NCBI GenBank assembly: GCA_017163975.1
Contig: JAFFSR010000291.1
Span: 2,423,001 to 2,487,000 of the forward strand
Direction: 5' to 3'
Length of the DNA: 64,000 nt
From: Anastatus disparis
Lineage: Eukaryota; Arthropoda; Insecta; Hymenoptera; Eupelmidae
Part shown: positions 1 to 11,709 of the stretch, piece after piece
How positions within the stretch are numbered: the stretch's first letter is position 1
Layout: each line of letters opens with the position of its first letter
The notes under the pieces: generated by a model
Told to the model about the DNA's origin: nothing
The model's database searches: none
What the model saw: only the letters and a program-made list of their open reading frames with translations
Made by a program: the position numbers and the translations under genes

Positions 1-1597
1 TCGTGTGGCTTATAGCTATGGTATTGACGTGTTCCTTTGACTGTTTTTGCTTGGGAAAAGCGAGATTCCAAACCTTGTTTATGTTCGTCATACTCATTCG
101 ATGAACAGAAATCAAAATAAATTTTAGGAAAGGATTTTTGCGCCCATTCAAATAATTTTCGTGTATCCGTTATCTGAGCACCCTGCAAACTGGCTCGATA
201 AGCTTGTCTTTTAACACATCCACCAATCCCATCGCAAGCTCCCTTTCCATGTGCGGTTGCGAAGAAGTGCCATTCTGCTTCAAAGCCAAAATCTTCTTCA
301 TGAAATAGTAAATTCATAAAATTAAATCTATTTTTATATTGTGAACCAGCTCCGTCGAAAAAATAGTAGATTTTTTTAATATTTTCAGCACCAAATCTAT
401 TTTTCAAGAATCCAATCATTTTCGAATTATAAAGGTGAACTCCAGTGGCATCATGGTTTATATACTCGGAAAAAACTACAAAATTCGTATGCTCAAGAAC
501 ATTGTTCTTCTTGTGATATATAACATAAACGTGAAGAGTTGCTTGATCTTTTGACCAATGTTGCGACTGAATAGCATCTTGCACATGAAAAGAATAATTT
601 TCAGAGTAATCAAGAGTTACGAGATATTCACCACATTCCAGTAAATTTTTCAATTTTTCTAGATATTCTGCTTGCGACTTGGCAATAAAATCATGTTTTA
701 AAACTTTCGGCAACTCTTTACCAAGATTTTTAATAAAAATATGTGAACTTTCAGTTTGTGTGAGTAGTTGACATCTAATAGAAAATTATATATTTTAGAA
801 AATTAATTACTGTCTAAAAAAATTGAGACACAAATATTTAACAAATACCTGTCAGTTGTGAGCCACTGATTGAATGTAATACTTGTGATGCCATTATTTT
901 CTAAAGTTGATTTCAAATCATCGAGAATTTTCTTTGTCCCAGGACAGTTTTCACAATTTCCCAGATAACAAGCTGCAGTTTGACTTGGACAAATTATTTC
1001 AATAAAAAGTTCTCGATAACTTGTTTGAAAATTGATGTTTTTTCGAGCGAGTTCTTGTTTGAGGCCTCTTAATTTTAGACGGATATTGCCATGATCTTTA
1101 CAAACGCAAACATTATGCGTACCCTTAGGACCAGCTAAAATACACTGAGGTGGCCTCAAAGTTTTAAAACTGACAACGAAACTTTTACTTCCGGAAATTT
1201 CTTTTACAAAATCTGTATGTAAATCGGCAAGATTTCCCAATAATAAGCGTTTCTAAAAAAATATTAAGATGAAATTGAAACATCCCTACTAACTATTTTA
1301 TCTCATATCATTACAGATTTTAATTTATCAAAGAGGAAATATTTTATAATAAATCTACATTTTCGAGCTTTTATGTACTTGGATATATAATTATTTGAAC
1401 TATATTACAAACTCGTAAAGCGTAAAAACGAAGCGCAATAAATAAAACAACTGACGATATTTTCATTTTCATACCTGTTTGTGTTGACGTTTTCCACTAA
1501 CAACAACAGATTTGTATTCTTTCGATCCTGGCATGACCCTACTCACATCGTCATGAAGATAAAAATCTTTAACTTTGTCAATATCTGTAGTACTCAT
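1..1597 (-). CDS. DDE-type transposase-like protein, three exons, 3' end cut by window edge
   Basis: Exons read on the minus strand: 1597-1475 (41 codons from ATG), 1252-849, and 774 to beyond position 1. Introns 1474-1253 and 848-775 have GT donors (CAG|GT) and pyrimidine-rich AG acceptors, and both joins keep frame (phase 0, then phase 2). No stop is visible in about 430 codons. Recognisable blocks are SRVMPGSKEYKSV followed by QKRLLLGNL; a Cys/His cluster (VCVCKDHGN, then CYLGNCENCPG); LDYSEN, a plausible first catalytic Asp; FFDGAGSQYKNRF, a plausible second Asp; and ATAHGKGACDGIGG. The same blocks recur in the copies at 7.8, 46.8 and 51.4 kb, two of which lie inside TIR elements. That makes a transposase role likely (inference). 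An N-terminal exon upstream of 1597 is possible, because the 48-kb copy has about 270 more N-terminal residues. Superfamily not assigned. Confidence 0.75.
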
Positions 1598-2496
1598 TGC
1601 ATAAATAAGCAGGTACAAAAAGCTGAGCGCTTGAACGCGCGTAAGTATCTCTCGCGGTAGCGCGCCGCAAGCTCATCCCGCCGCATTAAAAAATTCGTAA
1701 CTTTTTTGTTTATGAATATTACCAAAATTTTTTTTCAGGAAAAGATACTTTAGACTTTATAGAATATTCCTTAAAAAAAATTTTTTTTCCTACCTACCCG
1801 AGAAGTTTGTTAAATTTTCAATTGTTTATTAAAAAATTAATTTTATAACAACAATTGTAAACATTTTTATAAAATTTAAATTTCATCTTAAATAGAAGAT
1901 AGTTTTGTACTTACCCTGAAAGAGTTCATCAACTTTCATTCAATATTTGCGGAGAAATTGAATTTTGAAAAAAAAACGGCTTTAGACTTCATTTGTTAAT
2001 AACTTTTTAAAAAATTTAAATTTTTCGAAAATTTTTTAGGACGTTGTTTTTTATCAATACATCTTCGTAATAAAATAATAAAATGATTGGAAAGTGCAAT
2101 TTCATTTTTAGTGTGCCCAGTTGAGACAGCTTGACTCTGTTTAATAATCATATAAATACTTTTTGAATGAAAATTAAATTAACACATAATTTAAATTGAC
2201 GTAAAGTATTAATATCGACTTTCACAGTACTAGAATCTAGAAAGTCGAAGTGTACGAACTCGCAACGTTGTCTCTGTGCTCGGCTTGCGGCAAGCGAGAC
2301 GCCGACGAGTCGAAGCAAGCAACCACGCAACGCTAAAAGTTGTGCCCGATTTCGGCTACCGGCATAGATGATGCCGACGAGTCGAAGCGATTGACTCGGC
2401 AATGCAGTCGCTCCACTCGGATTCGCGTTACTATACTGTACAGATGGTCACAATGATTGACTGCGGTATAGTCACGCATAAACCTACTACGATTTT
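1598..2496. other. Non-coding stretch with a short direct repeat
   Basis: No convincing gene. The part nearest the DDE-like gene is likely its 5' flank. The 16-mer GCCGACGAGTCGAAGC occurs at 2301-2316 and again at 2373-2388, 72 bp apart, in a locally GC-richer patch. I did not find the GGCTGATTCC terminus seen in the related elements, so the 5' end of the neighbouring element is not located. Confidence 0.4.
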
Positions 2497-3339
2497 ATGT
2501 ATACTTATGCTTCGAGTGTTGTTTGCATTCCGCTAATACGATCAACTTCGCAGCGCTGGATTCGGGTTTTTTTCAGTGCAAAAGAGGAACCGCAGCCAAT
2601 ACCTCATCTGCGAAGACCTGGCCAAAGTCAGAGCGCCGCTACTTCACAACCACCATCAGAGTCACCGACCTCAACAACATCGGAAGAGTCGGTAGACGCG
2701 AAGTGGCAACTAGTGAGATCAGCCCTGATGCAGGATCGCGAAGCAAAAGTGGCCGCAGAACGCGAACGTGACAATGCGTTCAAAATATGGGACGGTTTCC
2801 ACATGCAACATCAGGACGTCACCACATTTTCGTACGAATTCCAAAAACGTGTGGCGTTGTGGAAACAAGAGGTGTTCCACATAACTGAGTGGAGGGCTGA
2901 AAGAACGGCGTGCCGTAAACACGAAGCCGAAGAAAAACAACGGGCTGAGGAGCTCCGGCGAAAGATTGAACGTGCTCGCCAGGAAAAAGAAGCCAAGGAG
3001 CGTGAAGCTCGAGAAGCGGCAGCTCGCTTCGAAGATTTAAGGAGGCGAGCTGGGGTATCAACTGATTTCCCGCCGCGATCTCGAGCGACACATAATCCTC
3101 GACCACGTCCATCAACACCAAGGGATAGGTCCAGGGCACGGTCAAAGTCAAGATCGTCAGGGAATAACACCAGCAAGACTACCGGGGATTCAAGACCATC
3201 GGAACCCCGGCAAAACCCGTTCTGCTACTGGTGTGGCGAACCGGCAGTCAGGGACCCGGCCAGGTGTCCAAACAAGGTGGCTCATGATAGGAGTAAGCGG
3301 CCTTGGAGAGAAACTCACACGGGCTCGAGAAGAGACTAG
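2497..3339 (+). CDS. Gag-like protein of an LTR retroelement (pol absent)
   Basis: A 280-residue open frame with base composition much richer in GC than its surroundings. It has a Ser/Thr/Pro-rich N-terminus, a long charged helical stretch rich in Glu/Arg/Lys/Ala (about residues 65-190, coiled-coil-like), a basic Arg/Ser linker, and a Cys cluster near the C-terminus (CYWCGEP, then ARCPN; Cys about 243, 246 and 257) that resembles an incomplete zinc knuckle. Gag nucleocapsid proteins have this order of parts. The ORF ends 177 bp before a polypurine tract and LTR start, so no protease, reverse transcriptase or integrase lies between. I read it as the remnant of an internally deleted element. 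The start codon is uncertain, since the frame may begin elsewhere upstream. A host-derived gag-like gene is the alternative. Confidence 0.5.
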   Translation: MYTYASSVVCIPLIRSTSQRWIRVFFSAKEEPQPIPHLRRPGQSQSAATSQPPSESPTSTTSEESVDAKWQLVRSALMQDREAKVAAERERDNAFKIWDGFHMQHQDVTTFSYEFQKRVALWKQEVFHITEWRAERTACRKHEAEEKQRAEELRRKIERARQEKEAKEREAREAAARFEDLRRRAGVSTDFPPRSRATHNPRPRPSTPRDRSRARSKSRSSGNNTSKTTGDSRPSEPRQNPFCYWCGEPAVRDPARCPNKVAHDRSKRPWRETHTGSRRD

Positions 3340-3525
3340 CGTCAGCTAGGACCCTTGTGAGGCCTCTCGCCGGGCCCTGACTAAATGTATATAAAATAAT
3401 AATTTTTTATTGTATAATAAATTAAGGTCCGTTGTAGTCGTGCGATTAATTATTTTGTCATTCCTAGATCCCAATTTCAGGTACAGAAGTTGCATCTCGA
3501 CGATATACAACGTCTGGGGAGGGGA

Positions 3526-4610
3526 TGTGACGAGTATCGATACTATACTCGTAATATATACTATGACAGCTGATAGGCGAGGGCAGCAGGCGCTGGACTA
3601 GGATAACCACGTGTGAAGCGCCTTGTGCCGGCTTACATGAAGGCTATGTAAATAAGACGCGCGCAGAGAAGAACGATAGAAAGGGGCTGGAAGATAGCTA
3701 ACTCTTTCTATCTCATTATTACTTTGACCGCCATTGTAAGCCTCAATAGCTTTTTGCCGCGCTCTCTCTGATAAAAAGTTTTGTTCGCTTGAATTAAAAG
3801 AATTATAATTAGGCTACGCGTTTGACTGTGTTGTGTGAGTGTGTGCATTAGTGGTGTCAAAATTGTGTGAGTAGGCGGATCGCTGCACACAATGTTTGAC
3901 ACAAAATCTTTGTTTGATTTTAGAGAAGCCACCTACACAACAACGCAGAGTACACGGGAAACATTTCGCACGTACAGCGACGGTGACTAGGTTGTGCGGC
4001 ACGATGCCGGCACTAGATTTCAGGTGTCGAGATGGCGTGACAGTCAAAGCTATAGCAACGCACGCTTAACATATGTGACTCTGCCTCGTTTTACACAGTA
4101 GCGCCCCTCGTGCATTTCGAGGCAAGCGTTAACATTCTACAGAGATAGCCACTGTAACGAAGTAACATCGGCACCGTATTTTTCGGTGCCGATACAGCAG
4201 ACGCACGATGTCTCACAAGCACACTTCCTTAACGTGCCAAATGTTTTCCGTGTATAGGATTGCCGTGCATAAGAGAGAGACAGCGAGCCAGCTTTTTCCC
4301 TTTATCTTCTCTTGGTTTAAGATTGCGCGCGACCGAGAAATAAAATAAGGTACGTTGGTTGCAACCCCGTACGCGTTTGCGTATAAATTGAATTATATTT
4401 TGCAGCGCTTCTATTATTTAAATTATTACTTATTTAGTTACGTTTTATAAGCTCGGCCTGAGCGTTAAATTTAATATCTTTTACTGTCATTTTATTTTCT
4501 TATTCTTAATAAATTAAGTCATTTATTTTTCCTTTTAAATGCAGTTTTATTGTTTCTTATTTTGATCTGGTGTCGTAAAGATTTACCACGCCCGAGTACC
4601 TTATCATACA
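3526..4610 (+). repeat. Candidate 3' LTR with upstream polypurine tract
   Basis: A classic polypurine tract (GGGGAGGGGA, 3516-3525) sits immediately before TGTGACGAGT, the expected start of a 3' LTR. An AATAAA signal occurs near 4340. The proposed end, ...TTATCATACA at 4610, is chosen only because LTRs usually end in CA; no second LTR or target duplication is visible to confirm it. The preceding gag-like ORF supports the reading. Confidence 0.45.
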
Positions 4611-4848
4611 TTTGATTTATTCTATATACAACTGGCAATTTGCACGCTTTTGTATCAATAAAAGCAATTACTCAGTTGTTCATTATATTTAATTTAGTAA
4701 TTGAAGTACGAGTTCTGAGCGGCTAATGCAAGTGATCAGCTGATCACATTATAACAGGTAAGGTACTTGTGACAAAAAGTTACAAGTATATAACATTTGA
4801 TTTAATTACTAACCTGTTACAATATACACTTATGAAAATATTCATGTA

Positions 4849-4851
<3 letters not shown>

Positions 4852-4886
<35 letters not shown>
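4852..4886. repeat. (TA)n microsatellite
   Basis: An uninterrupted run of TA dinucleotides inside a 390-bp AT-rich stretch (4611-5001) that holds no gene I can support. Confidence 0.9.
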
Positions 4887-4888
<2 letters not shown>

Positions 4889-5005
4889 AAAATTTTATAG
4901 ATATTACATATATATTGAAAGTAAAAAGATGGGAATTTATTAAAGTATTAAATGATGAAAACATGGAGTTAGAAAAACTGATATTAGCAAATGAAATAAT
5001 TTTAA

Positions 5006-5733
5006 GGACGTTGCCCTGTTAAATAAAATAATGACAGAAATTGCTGAAATTTGGAATTACGATAGTTTAGTGTATTTTGAACTCACACGCGTTTTTTCGA
5101 CCTACCTTATAATGCTAATAACTGACAAATATAAGAAAAAAAATAGGAGGTTTAACACGTGGTTATATGAGACCAAGTTTAAAATCATCAATAAAACCTC
5201 TTAGAAATGACACATTCAAACAATTTTTTTATAATAAATAAAAAAATATTTGATGATTCGACCCTCAAAGTTTCAACGCATGTTATAAGGCTTTTCATTA
5301 AAATATTCAATAAAACATTGTCAAAATAATACATTTAAGATGAACTTGGCAACGTTGTTTTCTGTAATAGAAGAAAGAGAGAGAGAACGATATTCCGCGA
5401 CATGTCAAAAATTGTAGGTTACATATCATTTTACATTCTAAATAATAATTCATCAACAAAAATAAAAGTATTTTGATTATTCTGAAATCATTTACTAGGA
5501 TAAGCATTCATTTTATAATAAAAAATGTAGCATTTTTATTTATAAAAATTTATAAAGCATTACACATGAATCGGATATATACGGGGATAGTGTTTAAATA
5601 TCTATAGCTTATAGTCAAATATATGTTTACATTGTGAAGCAAAAAAGTGAATAACGCATAATGTTGCCAAGTTTCAACTAAATATCGATAATTCAGATTA
5701 CTGCTGAAAAATAATCATGACAGGGCAACGTCC
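5006..5733. mobile_element. TTAA-flanked MITE with 14-bp TIRs
   Basis: The ends are exact inverted repeats (GGACGTTGCCCTGT), and each is flanked directly by TTAA (5002-5005 and 5734-5737). The interior of about 700 bp has no credible ORF. TTAA duplication is typical of piggyBac and Kolobok transposases, so this is probably a non-autonomous element mobilised by one of them. The superfamily is inferred from the target site only. Confidence 0.8.
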
Positions 5734-5894
5734 TTAAATAAGGTAAATTAAATAATTTAATATTTTTATTTCATTACATTAATAAATACAATATTCTTAA
5801 TACAAATTGATGATAATTAAAATACAAAATATAAAATAATATTGATTTACTACAAAAAAAATTAATGTATAAGTTTTTTTTAAGAATAGTAAAA

Positions 5895-6375
5895 AATAAA
5901 TATGTAAGCTTGTACTAAAACATAAATTTATAAGCTTCTTTTAGCGACAATGAAATTTAACGACATATTAAAGAAATATTTAGAATTATTTAAACTTTTT
6001 TTAGTAAAAATACAAAGCAACTGTGTAAGCTTCTTTAGCGACAATGAAAAATAAATATGTAAGCTTTTTATAACTACGATGAAATATAAATTTGTAAGCT
6101 TCTATTAGCGACAGTAAAAAATAAGTCTATAAAATTATTTCAGTAATAATAACAAATTAATTTGTAAGCTCCTTTTAGTGACAATAAACAATAAATTTGT
6201 ATGCTTATATGAGATTTTTTTAGCGACAACAAACAATAGATCTGTATGCTTCAGCGACAGTAATAAATAAATTTGTAAGCTTTTTTAGCGACAATCAAAA
6301 AAAAGTGTAGACTTCTTTAGCGACAATAAAAAATATAAATGTAAGCTTCTTTTAGCTACAATAAAAAAAAATACT
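5895..6375. repeat. Minisatellite, about 11 diverged copies of a unit near 36 bp
   Basis: The motif TGTAAGCTTCTTTTAGCGAC followed by AATGAAAAATAAAT recurs roughly every 35-60 bp (for example near 5906, 5931, 6026, 6059, 6096, 6165, 6243, 6273 and 6342) with substitutions and indels. ORFs in the array are incidental. Confidence 0.8.
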
Positions 6376-6869
6376 CTTAATGCAGCCATATATTTATATA
6401 TGTTGGTCTCAAGCCCAAAAATAAAAAATGCAGAGAGGGAGCGTTTTTTTGCATCTTCTCGATATGTATAAAATTTATGGCATAAGGAGATCAAAATATT
6501 TATTTATAATCATAATTTTCTATTATTCGCTCATAATTATTATTAAATATTATTATATACAATCATAACTTGAAATTTCATTGTTATTTACTATTCTATT
6601 TTTAATTCATTTCAAAAATATATAAGTTTGATTCATTATAAACTTTTGAATGTCGCGTTGAACCATCTTTTTTTTATGAATTCTAATTCTATAACTGCAT
6701 ATCTTATATTTTTATGTATCGATGTCTTCTATTGAACTTTTTTCACATTCGCAAATATAAAATTTAGATTTATTATGTCCTACTCTTCTATTTACTTTGA
6801 AATTGACTGTAAGCAGTGTGTATTCGGGGGGGTTGGCGAGCAGAGCGAGCAGGGGGGAACCCCTTCTAG

Positions 6870-6901
<32 letters not shown>

Positions 6902-7468
6902 ATAAAATGATTTCGCCGCTGCCGCTGCCACTGTGTATAAGAATTCAATTTGTCCTTAGTTAGCTAGAATTTAACTAGAATCTAGTTAAAATTAAGCTAA
7001 AAGTTAGCTGAAAATTAGCTGAAAGTTAATTAAAATTTATATTAATTTTAAGCAATTTTAGGTAAATTTTGATTTTATTTTAGCTGAATTTTAGCTGCAT
7101 TTCAGATCTATTTATATTATATTCTCTCTATACTATTGAATGTATATCGTTGCTGGCGTATTCCTACCGCTGGACTAACATTTGATAAAACGTTTATAAA
7201 TTAATTACTAACTTTATTCTTTATTTGATATTATAATAAAACATATACACGTAGCCCTCATAACACACAAAATTTAATTATTAATTCTGTCCTGGTATTA
7301 TGTCAGGACTTCACAAATGATTAGATTCATTAAAAGATCATTGAAGATTCACTTCAAGAAAACTTTTGAATAATTAATATTATTTAGTATTTTAAATAAA
7401 AGTTATTTAAAAAATTCTTGGACATTTTTTTAAAGTTATAAAAGCAAAATGGGGGTTGTGCGCTTGTG

Positions 7469-7544
<76 letters not shown>
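6376..7544. other. AT-rich intergenic DNA with microsatellites
   Basis: No gene found. A G-rich patch, CGGGGGGGTTGGCGAGC, at about 6827 is followed by GAGCAGGGGGGAACCCC and a (TA)n tract to about 6902. A long (TA)n run fills about 7471-7545. GTCCTGG...GTCAGGAC near 7288-7308 forms a small inverted repeat. Confidence 0.5.
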
Positions 7545-7549
<5 letters not shown>

Positions 7550-9068
7550 ATATATATATGTAAATTCGTAATATGAAAATAAATACTCAAAAATGGAAAA
7601 AAATAATTCTATTCGTGTATATCTATATTATGTATGTTTCGATATACAAACAATAGGAGGACAAATACATCGCGTAAACAAAACAGCATATTGGAACTGT
7701 TCTATAAAAGCTAGATATTTTTACGACTGATCTGAAAGGTACTTGTCGGGCTTGCGGAAAAGTAAACAAAACTGTGCAATAACAATGTCCGAAATTTACT
7801 CTTCTAAAAGAATTTCATGTTCCGATTTTTTTCAAATGCATAAGAAGGTAGTTTATAAGAGCAGTAATTTACGTTTTAGACCGTTGGAAGATTTAGCCAT
7901 TAATTTGGCACGACTTTATCCTGATTTAAAGATACTGCCATCTACTAATGCATGCACAAATTGTTATGAACGCATATCAAAAATGATTTTAAGTGATCTT
8001 CAGTCTACATCTGAAAATAAAATCACTGAACTTTTTAGTGGAAAAGATGATGATTCTATTCTAAAGACACCCGATTGAATAGAGGAATTAAACGAGAGTT
8101 TTAATACAGTTTTACCTGAATGCGTCTCACCCCTAAAAAGAAAAGCTGTAATACCTGAAAATTTAAGGAAAAATTACCTATCTTAAAAGAGAAAATCCTT
8201 AATTTCAGCTTTTTCTGCTACTGTCAGAAGTAAATTAGAAGATGCGTATGGCATTTCAGTAGATAGGCAATCAATAGAATCAGACAAAAGTTCCATTGAA
8301 AACTATTAAGATGAATTTGTAGAAAATTTTTAATTGGCTTTAGAAAAATGTTTCCCTATTTCGGAGAAAGTAAAACTTCTGACTCTACTACCTTCAAAAT
8401 TAAGAGGACGCTGGATCTCTCTATCCTTTTCTAATTAAAAAATGTAAATTTTTGGGAAAACTAGTTATTATTGATAGAAATTAAGGGTTATCCGCAACTT
8501 CTATAGCGAAAAACAATATTTTGTCTGATAAGAGCAAATTAATTTTTTTTTTTTTTTTCAAGTAAAGTTTGACATACTTAAATAACGTATTCTCTAGCCT
8601 AATTTAGGATTTTGTAAGTATGTCAAACTTTACTTGAAAAAAAAGCAACAAAATTAATTTGCTCTCATCAGACAAAATATTGTTTTTCACTATAGAAGTT
8701 GCGGACAACCCTTAATTTCTATCAATAATAACTAGTTTTCCCAAAAATTTACATTTTTCAATTAGAAAAGGATAGAGAGATACAGCGTCCCCTTAAGAAA
8801 ATAAAAATTTGCTCACTATTCCCGAATATAAGCGAATATATGATAAATAAATGAAGGAATCTCGTAAAAAATAAAGGAGTTTATTCGAAGCCAGATTCAT
8901 ATACTAATCACCCTATTGATGAAAACAATAAATATCGCTATGGAATATTTTTTAAGTGATAATTTTAATTTTAGTAGACAAAGTATAAATAAATCTGATG
9001 TCGTGACTGTTAAAGTTAATAACACAAAAACTAAAAATAGCAAACGGTTTCTTACTCAAAGCTGTGAC
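7545..9068 (+). pseudogene. Decayed copy of the DDE-like transposon: 5' flank and N-terminal half
   Basis: From about 7550 onward this matches the reverse complement of the 46-49 kb element, including about 200 bp upstream of the ATG (7785) and then the N-terminal coding sequence (MSEIYSSKRISC...FFQMHKKVVY). The frame breaks after about 98 codons, where CGA in the better copy is TGA here, and several further stops follow (for example near 8185 and 8310). A MITE interrupts it at 8404-8792. Homology resumes with the LFPNISEYMINK region and ends abruptly near 9068, inside the segment that reads VKRFLTRS in the 48-kb copy. The DDE half is missing. Confidence 0.85.
8404..8792. mobile_element. 389-bp palindromic MITE with TTAA target duplication
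   Basis: The arms fold on each other over almost the whole length (GAGGACGCTGGATC at the left, GGGGACGCTGTATC as the reverse complement of the right). TTAA flanks both ends (8400-8403 and 8793-8796). The homologous position in the 47.6-kb copy has one TTAA-like site and no insert, so insertion and boundaries are shown directly by comparison. Confidence 0.92.
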
Positions 9069-9083
9069 GTGATACGTCCCAAT

Positions 9084-9218
9084 AATAGTACATTATTGAC
9101 CAAGGATGCATATTGATCATTCTCGGCGAGTGCGAGCTTTTGGGGTCGAGCGTAGCGAGGCCTCGAAAGTTGCACGAGCTAGGATGATCAATATGCATCC
9201 ATGGTCTAATATACTATT
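9084..9218. repeat. Hairpin repeat 1, edges AATAGTA...TACTATT
   Basis: Arms of about 40 bp centred on GGATGCATATTGATCAT pair with each other around a loop containing GGCGAGTGCGAG and CGAGCGTAGCGAGG. It shares its edges with hairpins at 11626 and 50208. Just downstream (about 9260) lies a short palindrome, GCAAAATGGTCATTTTGC, also found beside hairpin 2. Confidence 0.7.
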
Positions 9219-10542
9219 TTTTTGTCCCGAGGCCGAGACATTTAAAGTTTTTCCGTAGGACGCAAAATGGTCATTTTGCGGCCTAGGGCAAAAAAATTTT
9301 TTTTTGTAAAATTAAAATTTTTAAGACTACGCAAGCATACTCAAACACACCATCGGTGCACTCACTGACCCGGGCGCATCTTTAATAAATTAAATAAAGT
9401 TATTAAGAGAGAGATTTTTTTTGCTTAAATTTCCCGGTACCACGAGGAGAGCGACGATGATAGCAGAGGCGCGTGGCAGCCAGTACGTACACACTTATAG
9501 ACCGTGTGTGTGAGCGCTAGTGCTGCTTACGTAGACCGAAGGTAGGGAGCATCTATTACCAATACATAGCAACGACCGCGCGTGCGCTAGGAGTTGACGC
9601 ACGATGAAGAAGATGTAAAAAGAGAGGGAGACTCAAGAGATAAGAAGAAAAGAAACAGCAAGATTAGTATATCATGAGAACAAATTGGAAATGATGGCGC
9701 GCTGTCTTCTCGCGCACAGAACAAAGAGAGAGGCAAGATATAATAGAAAGAGATGGGAAGAGCGTAGAGAGGAGATGTTACCAGTTCTTTCTCTTCGCTT
9801 AAAGAGATGTACGCTGTAGACGTGCATATCTATATATAGTATATCTATATATATAAGGCCTCTCTCTCAAAATTTATATATATACAAAAGAGATGAAAGA
9901 AGAAGAAGCGAAAAGAGAACATACAAAGAGACTTGAATCTCTCCTATTAAAGGTGGCACACATGTCGAAGATTTGCGTTCGAAGACCGAAAACAAGATCG
10001 ACCAATAAAAAAGCAATAAATTAGAAAAGTAATTATTGATTGGATAAGAAAAACATAGAAGAAGAGAGAAGATTGTAAAGAAGATGGAAGAGGACTTGAG
10101 ACGAAGAAAGCGGCCATCGCAATTCATTCGATTGCTGATCTCGTGCCGTGTTGGAGCTTTCTAATTGCTTAAAGAATTTCAAAGGTTATAGTCTTGAAGT
10201 TTTTTTTTTTTTTTTTTGTGCGTAATCTTGGAGCTGGAGAAAGACTTTGGAGCGTGCTGAGAGAATAGCAGAGTCGACTGTGAAGATAGACATTTCCAGA
10301 GGGGGATTTCATCGACCTGATTCCTTTGCGTTTCCTTGCAGCCGGCGTCGATCAGCTAACCTTGTACAGAGAGAGAGAGAGAGAGAAAAAGCGAGCCAGT
10401 CTAACCGCCATTGCCGATATCATCAACCAGCTTCCCTTTGTCTCGTCAACGATTTCATTAACGGTGAGTGGACTGTAGTTCAATTAATAAAGATTTATAT
10501 TTGTAAACTAACGGCTCTTGTCGATTAATTCTTGTAAACTCA
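9219..10542. other. Purine-rich intergenic region, no supported gene
   Basis: About 9590-9830 and 9890-10110 are rich in GA/AAGA on the plus strand. A 93-codon open frame at 10247-10528 has no recognisable domain and contains a GA microsatellite, so I do not call it a gene. Confidence 0.4.
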
Positions 10543-11239
10543 CTAGGAGAGTGTCTGAGTTGCGGGTCACAGATCTTGATACAACTTCGGGATAAGTATT
10601 TAGGTAACAAAATATGAGTAAAGCCGCAGCGGTACGGTCTAACGCTTCGAAAAAGTGAAGTTATAGACGATTATAGTATTATTTTCAGAAAAATATGAAA
10701 AAAGAACTCCTTATTGAAGTGTAAATAATTCTGTCTAGCAATGTCTTTAATAAATTCACAATAACTAAAATGAAAGCAGAGAAAGCAGGCTTTAATTTGC
10801 TAGTTTCCGATTTAAAAACTAATAATTAGAACTAAAGTTATGCTTGTTTGAAGTTAAGCATCAAAAGAGTACTAAAAATCACCATCCTTCAAAATTTAAA
10901 CTATTTTTGGTACTCTCTTACTGCTCAACTTTAAGCAGGCATAACTTTAGTTCTAATTATTATTTTTTAATTCGAAAACTAGCAAATTAAAGCTTGCTTT
11001 CTCTGCTTTCATTTTAGTTATTGTAGATTTATTTAAGACATTTCCAGGCAGAATTATTCACACTTCAATTAAAAGTTATTTTTTTTTATTTTTCCGAAAA
11101 TAAGACTGTAATTGTTCATAATTTCAGTTTTTCGAAGCGTTAGACCGTACCGCCGTGGCTTTACTCATATTTTGGTACCTAAATACTTATCCCGAAGTTT
11201 CACCAAGATCTGTGACCCGCAACTCAGACACTCTCCTGG
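10543..11239. mobile_element. Foldback element A1 (TIR CTAGGAGAGTG)
   Basis: Arms of about 340 bp pair across the centre. They start CTAGGAGAGTGTC and contain GGGATAAGTATTTAGGTAAC and AAAATATGAGTAAAGCCGC. The flanking trinucleotides are TCA (left) and TTA (right), a possible degenerate 3-bp duplication. Related elements lie at 35968 and 39658. No ORF. Confidence 0.8.
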
Positions 11240-11625
11240 TTAGTGTATGATTGACCAACAGTGTTAATTTAAAAATTGGAAAAACAATCTTTTTAAGGAA
11301 AATTTCAACGAAAATTTTTTGTTTGTAAAATGTGATATTTAATAGTAAAAATTTAATTTAGAATATACAATTAATGTTTAATAACATTTTTAAATGAGAT
11401 ATTTAAATTAAAATTTAATTTACAAAGAAGTGACCATATGAAAATGGAAAAATATATTTGAATCTGTTTTGAAGAGAATTCTGTAACAGCTGATTAAATA
11501 GCTAATTAAAAGGTAATTCTGTAATGTTTGAAAATATAAATTTATTTTTTACTTTTTTGTCCAAAATATTCATGAATAATGTATGATTAACATATTGAAA
11601 AAGATAGTAGTCTTTGTTACATTAT

Positions 11626-11709
11626 AATAGTACCTTATGCATCAAGTGCGCAAAATGTACTTTCACGGCGAGTGCGAAAGTACATTGCGCACGCGGTGCA
11701 TATATTATT
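11626..11709. repeat. Hairpin repeat 2, edges AATAGTA...TATTATT
   Basis: Arms carrying GTGCGCAAAATGTACTTTC (left) pair with GAAAGTACATTGCGCAC (right) around CACGGCGAGTGC. The stem sequence differs from hairpin 1, but the edges and the CGAGTGCGA-type loop are shared. About 50 bp downstream is GCGCAAAATGGTCATTTTGC, as beside hairpin 1. Confidence 0.7.

Noticed and set aside
2811..3176. Minus-strand frames opposite the gag-like ORF
   Set aside because: Shadow frames of a GC-richer coding strand; no domains.
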